From: Hyparrhenia diplandra
Lineage: Eukaryota > Streptophyta > Magnoliopsida > Poales > Poaceae
Length of the DNA stretch: 64,000 nt
NCBI GenBank assembly: GCA_015847255.1
Contig: JADLZK010012231.1
Span: forward strand, 248,001-312,000
Direction: 5' to 3'
The notes under the pieces were generated by a model. The model ran no database searches. It saw only the letters and a list, made by a program, of their open reading frames with translations, and was not told the DNA's origin. Made by a program: the position numbers and the translations under genes. Below, piece by piece: positions 45,159-54,912 of the stretch. The stretch's first letter is position 1. Each line of letters opens with the position of its first letter.

Positions 45159-45217
45159 AGCCAGAGGAGGACCACGAAAGGAACCCTGCGATGCGATCGA
45201 CCGGCACCACCATCGCG

Positions 45218-45434
45218 ATGGACCCGCGGCTCGTCCTCCTCCTCGTCGTCCTGACAACGGCTGCCTCCACCTACCTGCCTCACCACGCTGACGCCGGTGG
45301 TGGAGGCCTTCCTCGCCTTCGCCGCGTGGGCTCTGGCGTCCACGGTGCTTCTGCCCCGTACGCGCCGAGTGATGAGCTCGCCGTCCACGGCTGCCGCTCC
45401 GAGCACCCTTCAGTCCAAGTTTGTCCTTCTTTAA
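45218..45434 (+). pseudogene. Small hydrophobic-protein gene, frameshifted distant copy
   Basis: Starts MDPRLVLLLVVLTTAAS in one frame. The second hydrophobic segment, TPVVEAFLAFAAWALASTVL followed by LPRTRRVMS, lies in another frame that stays open to TAA at 45432-45434. This follows the family plan: MD start, hydrophobic run, A-F-L-A-F-x-x-W-x-L-A, then a basic tail. A one-base shift near 45250-45290 breaks it; a longer C-terminal extension follows. An in-frame upstream ATG at 45191 is an alternative start. A frameshift, a sequencing error or an unseen splice are all possible. Confidence 0.5.
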
Positions 45435-45539
45435 TTTACCCCTGAACGGAAGGGAAATCGAACGCACCGATCGATTTCCTTCTCGTCCAAACTATGAATC
45501 TGACTTTTATTCATTTTGGTTTTACTATCATAGTACGTA

Positions 45540-45568
45540 TTTGATTTGATTTGATTTGATTTGATTTG
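45540..45568. repeat. (ATTTG)n microsatellite, about 5.5 units
   Basis: Short pentanucleotide repeat downstream of the last small-gene copy. Confidence 0.9.
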
Positions 45569-45764
45569 GAATCGTGGTACAGGGCGACCGATCCATGAGG
45601 AGATCGACCCTTGTGAGTTTTTTTTTATCCGGGTTTGGTTTTTCTGCCGTGTTGACGTTGCAGGAGACGAGTCCATGGCGCGCGCGGCAGCCGGCGTTCA
45701 CCGGCGACCCAGACGTTGATATCGAGATCGCCGGAGATTTTTACCTTCCGGCTTATACTAGTAA

Positions 45765-47039
45765 CTAGGTAAATGTCCGTGCGTTACAACGGGAAACATT
45801 ATACCATAATAATAATGTATTAGCATTTGTTGTCTTGTTAACTAAAAAGGTATTGTAATAATAATGTTTGGAACATCAACGTTACATAGTATCAAAATAA
45901 TATCAGAATAATTCATATTTGAATGTGTTACAATCGAAGAAACTATGCGTTACAACCAAATTAAGTAACCTCTATGACATCCTATTTCCAAGTCTTGAGA
46001 TTGCTCACGCAATTGGTTCGCACAAAAAACGAGAGTCCTCCTACAATTGTTGCAATTGTTCAAAGAATGGTCTTGATGATATGGTGCATTGTGTTGCCTT
46101 TGAGACATGGAGAGTCACAACCATGCTCAGCAAATTGAAATAAATCGTACAACCTTCAATTGAATAAATTGTGCCTCGCCTGTTTAGGTACATTGCATAG
46201 CCTCTTCAGCTAATAATCGATAATGATATGCTTACATGATATTGTCTAATGTAGCCCGATGAAGCCGTCTCCGTCTGTAGGCATGTTTCCGCATCATGCC
46301 TACCTCGATGAGTTGTCCATCGAAGCAAGGCTATCATCCCCTGTCGAGGTCTTGCTCGGCGGCGATAAAGGGAACAAAATAACCGATGGTACTATGAAAA
46401 AAGAAACTACGTAAACGAGGAAGCCCTTATAAATTCATCACAGTTTTCAGCAATCTTCGGTCATCCAAAAAACGTAAGGAAACATTTACAAATGAAAAAT
46501 CAACAAACCGTCTCCATAAGAGCACCCAATAAATGTGCATGGATCCCCCGCATTCCAAATATCTATATCTCTCGGTATATTTATTATGAAAATATATTTC
46601 ACAACTAATCTAAATGTACTTATTTTGTCTCATAAATGTTTGTTCTTTTCCAAATAATTTTAGTCAAAGTTTGCCACGGTTGACTCCTCGGGATGTGACA
46701 ATTGCATGTTTTGTGGATGAAAGGAGTACATCTTTCATACAACAGAATTTTTATTCCTACAATAGAATTTTTCCAATCCTTTCTTTTAGATTCCGATCAT
46801 ATTTATTTTAAGTTTTTTTCTTGGTTGGAGTTCTTATCATGCACCGTATTTTTTTTCATTGCATGCAGTCATGCAAATCTAGTGGGATAAAAATAGTAGT
46901 TTCCTTTTCTTAGCATGCAACTGCGGGGTTGTCCTAGCCAAGCATGTGGGGGAGCGCCGGGCAGAGCGAAGCAGGGTGACGCACGTCGCTCCGCCGGTAG
47001 AGTCTGTGTTTCATTCTTTTTAGTAGTAGGATAATGATG
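45765..47039 (-). mobile_element. Non-autonomous Helitron, minus strand, 1.3 kb
   Basis: On the minus strand the 3' end reads CCCGTTGTAACGCACGGACA then TTTACCTAG followed by T. The 5' end reads TCATTATCCTACTACTAAAA, preceded by A; the exact 5' base is uncertain because of a GAT repeat. The interior is AT-rich with no Rep/helicase frame. Its CTAG supplies the stop codon of an open stretch (45664-45768) that begins after a TTGCAG acceptor-like site. Confidence 0.72.
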
Positions 47040-47132
47040 ATGATGCACTTCTCAGTCAGATCTTACTGTCTACTCACTCAGGTAGGTAATACTCCACATG
47101 CGTGTGGTCTAACCGTTTCATTCACAACTGTA

Positions 47133-47395
47133 CTCCCTCGGTCCCCCAAAACAATATCGTCCTTTGCTATTGTCCAAAAAAGAGTGTCGTGCAGCAGCTC
47201 CAGCTAACTGATACTTTGGTGCCGTGCCTAAAGGACAATAGCCAAACTACCGAAGCAATGCCTTGCCTGCCTGCCCATAGAAGCATGTCGCAGGCAGTAG
47301 GGCTATGCAGTTTTTTTTTTTTTTTTTTTTTTTTTTGATTTCATATCTCCTTGGTGTTCCAGTCTAAAATGACTATAATTTTGGGACGGATGGAG
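47133..47395. mobile_element. Stowaway MITE, complete, 263 bp
   Basis: TA on both sides. Left end CTCCCTCGGTCCCCCAAAAC; right end, reversed, CTCCATCCGTCCCAAAATTA. Contains a run of about 26 T (47311-47336), unusual for the family. Confidence 0.9.
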
Positions 47396-47397
47396 TA

Positions 47398-48062
47398 TAT
47401 GCACACAGGTGTAGCTATGCCCGATCGACATCGTCATTCAATGGAGATGAGTTGAAATGAAACACGAAGCACGATGCAGAGACTACTGATCTATCCGTCT
47501 CTCTTGAGATTGGATCGGACATGCAAGGACAATCACCCAAGCACGACTAGATGGTCGTCCAACTCCAGTGGCCAAGAGATCGATCAGTCAAGGCTCATCT
47601 CTGAACGAATTCTCTCTATGCACGACCAAGGATAAGTTGTACCTCAGCGCTCGATTTGTACCGACGCCCACTATGCCTGTATCAGGATTGTATCCGTCCG
47701 TCCAACAAATCTATCTATCATCTATTATATATTTACTTGTATGATAAAATACAAGGTGTGCTTTGCTTCCACGTACCCTTACTTGTATGATCGATTTGTC
47801 TTGCATGCTTGTCTTTTTCTTGCCGACACAATTTTGTTCTCTTTTTCATCCAAAAAATTAAAATACGGAGAAGCCAAATTTTATAAATTTTGACCAACAT
47901 CTAGTCAAATTATATGAAAGTTTAGATCATAGAACTTACATCAATAGATTTGTGTGCCTCTAAGATGATATTGATCTTTGAGCCGCTAACATTATATTAT
48001 TAAGAGTGATTAATGGTCAAAATCTATTTTGTATGACTTTTCCTCTTGTCTAATATGATTAA
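47398..48062. other. Intergenic, no gene recognised
   Basis: AT-rich; a stretch at 47870-48050 resembles the interior of Stowaway-type elements but lacks clear ends. Confidence 0.4.
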
Positions 48063-48309
48063 GGGGGTGTTTAGTTGGTGAAATATTTTGGGTTGGGGTA
48101 CTGTAGCACTTTTTGTTTGTATTTGGTAATTGTTGTCCCGCCATAGACTAAATAGGCTCAAAAGATTCGATCTCGTCTTTTCAGCTAAATTGTGTAATTA
48201 GTTTTTTTTTATTTACCTAAATTTAATGCTTCATGCATGCGTTAGAAGATTTGATGTGACGGGAAGCAGTAGCACTTTTTTGGTTGGGTGGTGGAAACTA
48301 AACATACCC
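48063..48309. mobile_element. Tourist-type MITE, 247 bp, TAA target duplication
   Basis: TAA directly flanks both ends. Left end GGGGGTGTTTAGTTGGTGAA; right end, reversed, GGGTATGTTTAGTTTCCACC. The interior includes GACTAAATAGGCTCAAAAGA and TGTGTAATTAG, the core shared with 38522 and 60738. A 3-bp TAA duplication is typical of PIF/Harbinger elements. Confidence 0.9.
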
Positions 48310-48339
48310 TAACAATTATGAATGGAGGGGTAACTCTCA

Positions 48340-48693
48340 GGCCAGTCTCAATGGAGAGTTTCACCTCCCGGTTTTCAAGATATGAAACTTTTGCATGAAA
48401 TAGGCATCTCCCTCAATGCATAGTTTCATTGCACAATTTCATAGGCTTAAAGGTCCCACAAACTCTCTCTCATTGCATGATTTAATTGCATAGTTCTATG
48501 GTGAAACACTATTTGTGTCTCAATGGGGGTTTCACACCGTTTCCAACGCATGTGAAACTGTGCCCAAAGGTTTCACCATGGTGAAACTTTTTCCTTCTCT
48601 CTCCTAGGAGTTTCATGCAAAAAGTGAAATTTTGCCGATGTATTATTACATTTAATGTGAATGAAACGCCGTGAAATTTATTTGAGACTGGCC
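48340..48693. mobile_element. MITE with GGCCAGTCTCA ends, 354 bp
   Basis: Left end GGCCAGTCTCAATGGAGAGT; right end, reversed, GGCCAGTCTCAAATAAATTT. TCA flanks both sides, consistent with a 3-bp target duplication. The interior is rich in TTTCA/TGAAA words. Lies 30 bp from the preceding MITE. Confidence 0.88.
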
Positions 48694-48943
48694 TCACAAA
48701 GGTGGTCGGCCTGCCTGGTAGTTTAAAAAACTTGGGCTCCTGTTATAACTCATTCCGTGTGTCACTGTGGTCTATCGATTGTCCTCACCGTCACCAACTT
48801 TGTTTCTTCCCGTTTGTCAAAAAAAAAAAAAAAGAACTTTGTTTCTTCCCAACACGTGATGTGAACGTACAAACATTAGTTGATTGACGCAAAGGAAATG
48901 CCGGGCCGGGGGATGGGGAGCCGGGGATCGGAGGTACGGTGTA

Positions 48944-49118
48944 CTCCCTTGTCCCGTTTTAATCGTCGTTTTGACTACAGGAGCGAGCATGTCCACTCCA
49001 AAGCTATGCAGAACATCGATCCATTCATTTCTACGGGTGTTCAGGTCATTCACCCCGGCCCCGCTCCTTAATTCCTGTGCCATCCTCGCCGATGACATTT
49101 AAATAGGGACGGAGGGAG
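48944..49118. mobile_element. Stowaway-like MITE, 175 bp
   Basis: TA on both sides. Left end CTCCCTTGTCCCGTTTTAAT; right end, reversed, CTCCCTCCGTCCCTATTTAA. Confidence 0.85.
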
Positions 49119-49120
49119 TA

Positions 49121-50441
49121 GGTAAGACGAAAGGAGAGACTCGACCTACGGTGATACAGATATAGTATGCCATGAAGAAGAAGAAAGAAAGTGCTTCACC
49201 AGGTATTATAGGTGTGAGGCACGATTTGCCTCCAGCCATTTTAAAAAGTAAGGACGGATCAGTAGCTTTATTGGTATTGGTCGTTGGTCTTGACTGTACG
49301 TTCTACTGAAAACAGCATGAATAAGAATAATGGTATTCGCAGCCAGGCAGCAACCCGAAGTCCTGAGGAAAGGCCGTGCCGGCACGAAATCCAGATTGAT
49401 TCGTCGTGGCCGATCCAGCTGAGGACGGACGGGGTCGATCGCAGATAGTATGCATGCAATGCAAGTTGGCCAGCGCGACGACGGGGACACGTTCCGTCGA
49501 TCGTCGATGGCCGGAAGGACGGACGGCGACCAATCCCTGTGCTGCAGTTGCAAATGGCACCGGCCATGTCGCGTCGTTGGTTTTGTGGGGTGTGTCACGT
49601 GCGTGTGTGTCGCGCTACGCGACGGCCCTTCCCGTGGTGGTCCGCGCCGCGCGCTCGGGGCCATAAAAAGCGCATGGACGGTCAAGATCAAGTGTCTGCC
49701 TTATCTGCCTAAAGCCAGTATGAATGTCGTCAGTGTCACTGCCAGACAAGGACCGGACGGCGAATGAACACGTACTCGTACCACAGACAGCAAGTTGGCC
49801 GCTGCGGCGGCCGATCGAGTCACCACGATTGAATTCATGAAGCTGCAGGCTGCAGCTATCCGATTCCTATCTGCGCAGCTAGGAGAAGTACAGTGGCAGG
49901 CAATGCGTCCCCAAGGCAAGGCAAATCTGAGCATCTGTCCGAAGCGACAAGGAGGAGAACCTTCTATTTTCATCTCTACTCGCCCCACATCTTGTGAGGT
50001 CGGTCGGGTTTTCCGTGGTTCCACTCTAGGAGATGTAATTACTCGTTGGGGAAAAAAAAAAACTAAGCTCATGACGCTGCAGAATCTAGATCAAACGGGC
50101 CCTTAGTTTTGACTTTTTTGACCACTGCGCTTTATAGGAAAAAAAACAATATTTACACCATCAAATTAGTTTCAGTAAATTCTTCATAAACAATATTAGT
50201 ATTTTTTCGTAAATCTCACACGCGCAACAGTCGCCTCCGATCCTTTCGAGGACTTAGGGTTTGGGGGACCAGAGGAGGTCGTTGCCTTAGTGGAAGCAGA
50301 GAGAGGAGAGGGCGGGGGCTCCTGCGAGAGCAAGCGGCGTGAGTGGTGAGGGAGTGCCTCCCGCACAAGAGAGACTGGTGGCCGGCTAAGATGCGTCGAG
50401 GAGGGAGGAGGCACCTTGTGTGGGAGGCGGTTGTGTAGGTA
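49121..50441. other. Intergenic, open frames but no gene recognised
   Basis: Overlapping frames of 85-160 codons occur on both strands between 49206 and 49767; none has a recognisable motif. A plus-strand frame at 49795-50106 is also unassigned. Confidence 0.4.
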
Positions 50442-50692
50442 CTCCCTCTCGTCCCATGGAGTTTGGCGTTTTTTGACTTTTTGAACTTGTCTTTGACCAT
50501 CCGTCTTATTCAAAATATTTATGCAAATCATAAAATAAAATAATCAATATTCAAGTATCTTTATTGATAAAATAAGTCGTAATAAAATAAATTATATTTG
50601 TGTAAAAAAATTTGAATAAGGCGAAGCGATCGAAAAAAAGATGATGCATACGGAATACTGAGGGGGTGACAAACTCAGCGGGACGGAGGGGG
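50442..50692. mobile_element. Stowaway-like MITE, 251 bp
   Basis: TA on both sides. Left end CTCCCTCTCGTCCCATGGAG with TTTGGCG following; right end, reversed, CCCCCTCCGTCCCGCTGAGT. Interior AT-rich. Confidence 0.82.
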
Positions 50693-51499
50693 TAGGTGCG
50701 TGCGTTTTCCTCCAAACTAAAGTTTCACGGCTGGGTGTGCGTTCGGGGGTGAACTGGTGACGTGGTTCAACAAGTGACATCATGCCACATGGCGTGGTCG
50801 GGTCCAGCTACTAGGGAGTCGACGCGACGCGACGCGGGCATATGCAAGGTGGGGGTCAGCCTTGTCTCTTGTCATGCGCACCGGGACGGGTGCGGGGCCA
50901 CTGTGGGATCAAAAGAGCCGGAATGAACACTTTATTTTTTACAAAATGGTGACATTGCTTGATAGGTTCGGCGTCTATGCGATGAGTTCATATGCATTTA
51001 GTACGCGGCTTATATTTTTAATATCAAAGCATTATATGAGAGTCTCTAATGAGGCGTCTTGAATCTGTTGGCACGTGAAAATACGACATATGCAAGTTTC
51101 ATGCTTCTTAACTTAATTGCTTATGATAACCGCTGTAACACACGGATATGGACTTTAATGTCCTGGCTAGGAGAGCTCAAGCTCGTACGTGTTGCGACGC
51201 TGCACAACAACTTTTGGCATTATACACGACAAAGAATTACACGTAAGTCGTCTTGGTGCATTCTAAATTAGGAGAGAAAAAAATTTACTACTTAAAAAAA
51301 GAGTCAAAATGTAAAATTATAATTTGGTACGTACGAACTACGTAGTGAGTAGAAAAAGGTTATGAGGCCTCTCTGTTCCCGAATTATTGGCCCATTGCTA
51401 ATCTTGGCGTTCCAGAATGATTGGCCCAGTTAAAGCCATAGCTCGAAGACGACAACTGGGCTTCCGGCCTACTAGAGTTATGGTAGTCCGTCCTCATGT
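50693..51499. other. Intergenic, no gene recognised
   Basis: Nothing identifiable; short frames only. Confidence 0.5.
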
Positions 51500-51960
51500 G
51501 TCGGCACGTAGAGCCCACACACACACACACAATCCTGGCCGAGTGAGTGGCCGGCCACTGAAGCTCAGAACGAGCGACTCCACCGGTGCAAAAGTAGTAG
51601 TATGTGCCAAGCATAGTTTTGAGTATTGCAAACAAGGATCCAAACGTGCTTATAGCTAGAATTGACCGCGTGCAGTGTAACCAAACAGACCTATAACGCA
51701 ACTAACATCACTTGAAAATTAATACAGTATATTTTTCAGAATGATAACTACTCTTCCTACTGAAAGCTGAACATCTCTAGTTGTACGTAGACTTACAGTA
51801 ACAAATGCATCTCGAGCGGGAGCAACGACAAAACACCGGTCAGAACTCTGCTCATCTTCAGAACTCTGCTAGTTCATGGCGGTAGCGGCGAGAACTGAGC
51901 AGTGAGCAGAGCTTTCCTAACTTCTGCTGCATGCTACGGAGAGAGCAAAAGCAAAAGCCT
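51500..51960. repeat. Segmental duplication, copy A (partner 60126-61035)
   Basis: From CACGTAG/AGCCCAC through GAGTATTGCAAACAAGGATC, CAGTGTAACCAAACAGACCT and ATCTCGAGCGGGAGCAACGA to GCATGCTACGG, this segment matches copy B in order and orientation with scattered indels. It has no insertions where copy B has MITEs. Confidence 0.88.
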
Positions 51961-52189
51961 GTGAGTTTGCGTTTGCCAAGCCGCGTACTCGTAGGGTTGC
52001 TGTTGGCAGCTGCGTCTGCGTCCTGCGTCGACGAAAAAACTTTGCAGCACAAGAACAAGCGCGGCGCGGCGCGTCTCTGCCATCTCTGAACCTGCAAGAA
52101 AGTAATATCAACCCATCGTCACAGCAAAGCGAATATGCTCGCTGAGAGGAAGGAACTAGCAACATGTCCCACACAAAGAATTAGAATCC

Positions 52190-52780
52190 TTGCAACAACA
52201 CCTTCAGAACCTGCAGTATGATGACAGTGACCATGACAGATGGGTACCTATATGGGGGAACAAATATACCTCGAAAAAATATTACTCCTCGGTGTATAAT
52301 GGCCTTGATGCACATCCAATATACAAGTTAATCTGGAAATGTCGATGCACACCCAGAATCAGATATTCAGTTGGCTTAACACAAGGGATATGTTGCAGAG
52401 GAGACACCTCCAAGTTCAAGGAGGATCCAATTGTACTATGTGCAAAAATAACTCTCTTGAAACTATTGAGCATCTCTTCTTTGAATGCCCATTTGCACAG
52501 AATTGCTGGCAGAAAATAGGTATCAATTGGGACACCAGTTTGACTCTCCTTGACAGGTTAAGAAGGGGTATGCAATCAAATACGGTGCCTTGTTTCATGG
52601 AAGCAATCAGCATAGCAGTTTGGGAACTCTGGAAGCTTCGAAATGACAAGATCTTTCAAAGAAGAAATCCAACTCTAGATATTTGGCTTAGCAATTTTAA
52701 ATCCCAGTGTATTTTACAGTCAATTAGATTCAAGGATGATTTAAGATCATCCTTTTGTGTGTGGTCAGATGCTTTTAGCT
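52190..52780 (+). pseudogene. LINE ORF2 C-terminal zinc-binding region (zf-RVT), frameshifted
   Basis: The first frame reads DRWVPIWGNKYTSKKYYSSV and LIWKCRCTPRI. After a shift near 52370 the second frame reads IFSWLNTRDMLQRRH, then NCTMC..., ETIEHLFFECPFAQNCWQ, then AVWELWKLRNDKIF. This is the reverse-transcriptase zinc-binding domain (CxxC...HxxxxC) found at the end of plant LINE ORF2 proteins. The frameshift and 5' truncation make it inactive. Confidence 0.9.
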
Positions 52781-52781
52781 A

Positions 52782-53061
52782 GCCCTGTTTAGAGCCTCAA
52801 ATTCCTCCCAAAATTCCACTATGCAAAAAGAAGATTCCCCATCACATCAAAATGCCGGTACATGTATGAAGTAGTAAATATAGGTAAAAAAAATAAACTA
52901 ATTGTACAGTTTAGATGTACATTTTGAGACAATTATTTTGAGCCTAGTTACACCATGGTAGGATAATATTTACCACTAACAAACGAAAAGCGTCTTCTGA
53001 TACTTCGATGTGACATGCTACGAGGATTTTTGCACCAAATTTTGATGATCTAAACACACCG
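52782..53061. mobile_element. Tourist-like MITE nested in the LINE
   Basis: Left end GCCCTGTTTAGAGCCTCAAA; right end, reversed, GGTGTGTTTAGATCATCAAA. The core AAACTAATTGTACAGTTT and TTTTGAGCCTAGTTACACCA matches the MITEs at 38522 and 60738. It lies right after the LINE coding stop. Confidence 0.85.
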
Positions 53062-53164
53062 ACTGTATGTATCCTCTGAACTTTCTTAAATTTTAATGAA
53101 ATCCATACTGTGGGGACCTCCCCACAGTCTTTTGGTCAAAAAAAAAAAAAAACATGTCCCACAC

Positions 53165-53564
53165 ACGATGCAGGTCTAAATCTCAATCCCCAGACGGTCT
53201 GCCCCAACATGCACCAGATTCAAAGTAAACATACTACAAAACTTCCGATCTCTCATAACCGCGAAATCCTTGGATCGGACCGAACCCGGAACCAACATGC
53301 CCAGATTCTAAACTCCACTAAGCCAACAAGATATGTACGCGCTAAGCTAGCGTCATGATCTGAAATCATACATACTTACTTCGTCCCTTTAAAAAAATGT
53401 CGCTTGGAAAGCGTGATTAAAGGCACGTTTCTCAACCGACACTTTCAAAGTGACAGAGGTAGAGTCAAAAGTGATTGCAAACTAACCGTTTATGGATCTC
53501 GCAATGGAATTTCCCCTCCTTGCAACACGGCTTTCCACTGGCGGCGAGAGAAGGAATACCAACG
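53165..53564. other. Intergenic, partial MITE end
   Basis: Contains one Stowaway-like terminus near 53378 (CTTCGTCCCTTTAAAAAAAT) without a partner. No gene. Confidence 0.4.
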
Positions 53565-53762
53565 CCATACTACTGATTTTTTTATTCTTTTCTTTTTACG
53601 ACGGAAATCTCTGTGCTGCTCCCGATCATACGGAATCTCTGTGCTCCCGGCTCACATGTGGGCTCAATTTGGCGAGGACAAAAGCCTGTTGGGCTGATCA
53701 CATGTGGGCTCAATTTGGCTGATGAAACTGGCCCATTCAGCTCAGCTGTTCGGCTCAAGTAT
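53565..53762. repeat. Dispersed duplication, partner at 42800-43012
   Basis: See the partner. Within this copy the GTGGGCTCAATTTGGC phrase occurs twice (53655 and 53703), so a small internal duplication happened as well. Confidence 0.8.
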
Positions 53763-53765
53763 CAG

Positions 53766-54874
53766 CCGTTTCCCCGCACCAGCCGCGCCGTCGCGCCGCC
53801 GCCGACGGTCGCTGCCGCCCGCCACCGTTCGTTCCCGCCATTTTCTTCCCCGCCAGACTCCTCGCATACATCCCCATCCGCCACCGGACGACAGCAGCAG
53901 GACGCCGCACCCGCCTCGATTCGCCGATATCGCTCAAGCTGGTGGTAGAGCACTGCCGCGTCCTCGTCGCCGTCGTTCCTGCCGGATCCAGCTACTCCCT
54001 CTGCCTACACTCCAAGCACCTCCCCAGATCCGTTGCGGACCACCTCGCCCAGCTGCTCGCGACGGCGGCTGATACCCAGATTTGGGAGGTAAGTGTGTCA
54101 TGTCCGAGCGTTCCTGCCCATTCGTTGCGGCGAAATTCGGCGCGGTTCCGTTCCTTCCGCTGATTAAATGTGTTCGTTCCAAGTGCTTCTTGTAGAGCGG
54201 CGGTGGCGGCTTCCGTGCATCGATCTGAACCACCATAGTTTATCAGGGGCGGCGGCGGCGGCCTCCGTGCATCAATCTGAACCACCATAGCTTATCAGGG
54301 AGGGAGGAGTTTGGTAATCCCTCTCGGCTCAGAGGAACCCTATTTCTAATCTTCTTTGTATTCATTCATTCAGGAAGTACAGACTCAAATGTCAAACAGT
54401 AGCAAATCTTTGCCTAGTTTAATGGGAAGCGGCACCTATTGTTTTTGCCTACTTCTCTGCAGTTTGAATGGAAATTACTCCCATCTTATGTGGAGTCATT
54501 AGTCTCTACTATGAATTTTTAATTATTACAGTGCCAGAATTAGCAGTGCCCAGCTTCTGCATAATGGGACCTGTACACTTTCCAACTCAAACCTTTTTCT
54601 GTTCATTCAATTTTTTGTTGGGCATTTTTTTGTTCTTTGAAGCAACACGAGCTGCAATCACTTTATAGTTGAGCTGCTGTTATATGCATTTTAATTACTA
54701 GTGTCGAACCTGATTGGTTAGTTCCCTTTCTCTCAATTGCAGGACTCACGCACAGTACCATCGCGTGGTTTGTCAACCGTCCTCCACACTGGCACCTTCG
54801 TCATCAGCTTCCTGCTCACCGCCGGAAGCTACTTTGTACAACTTGCGTGCCAAACGGCGAGGCTAGAAACCAAG
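53766..54874 (+). CDS. Putative two-exon coding segment, unrecognised
   Basis: A GC-rich first exon ends ...DTQIWE with donor GAG|GTAAGT at 54089. A second exon (54743-54874, acceptor TTGCAG) continues in phase as DSRTVPSRGLSTVLHTGTFV and ISFLLTAGSYFVQLACQTAR, then LETK with a possible GC donor. Upstream in the same frame is LVVEHCRVLVAVVPAGSSYS and VADHLAQLLATAAD. The second exon has a likely membrane helix. No start codon is certain. It is cut off 38 bp later by a long inverted-repeat element. It may be an independent gene fragment, or upstream exons of the PIG-C transcription unit. I do not recognise it. Confidence 0.35.
54194..54301. repeat. 54-bp tandem duplication in intron
   Basis: Two copies of a unit containing CATCRATCTGAACCACCATA and TTATCAGGG within the intron of the two-exon segment. 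Confidence 0.9.
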
Positions 54875-54912
54875 GCAAGTATCTGGCTCTCAACTCGTCT
54901 TCTTGTTGTACT

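Larger units (their letters stand above)
52176..53151 (+). mobile_element. 5'-truncated LINE with 14-bp target duplications
   Basis: ACATGTCCCACACA occurs at 52162-52175 and again at 53152-53165, immediately after an A-run of about 14 bases. Between them are the end of a reverse-transcriptase polyprotein and a 3' end with the GGGGACCTCCCC hairpin typical of grass LINE tails. A MITE (52782-53061) is inserted inside. This shows classic target-primed insertion with 5' truncation. Confidence 0.92.
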
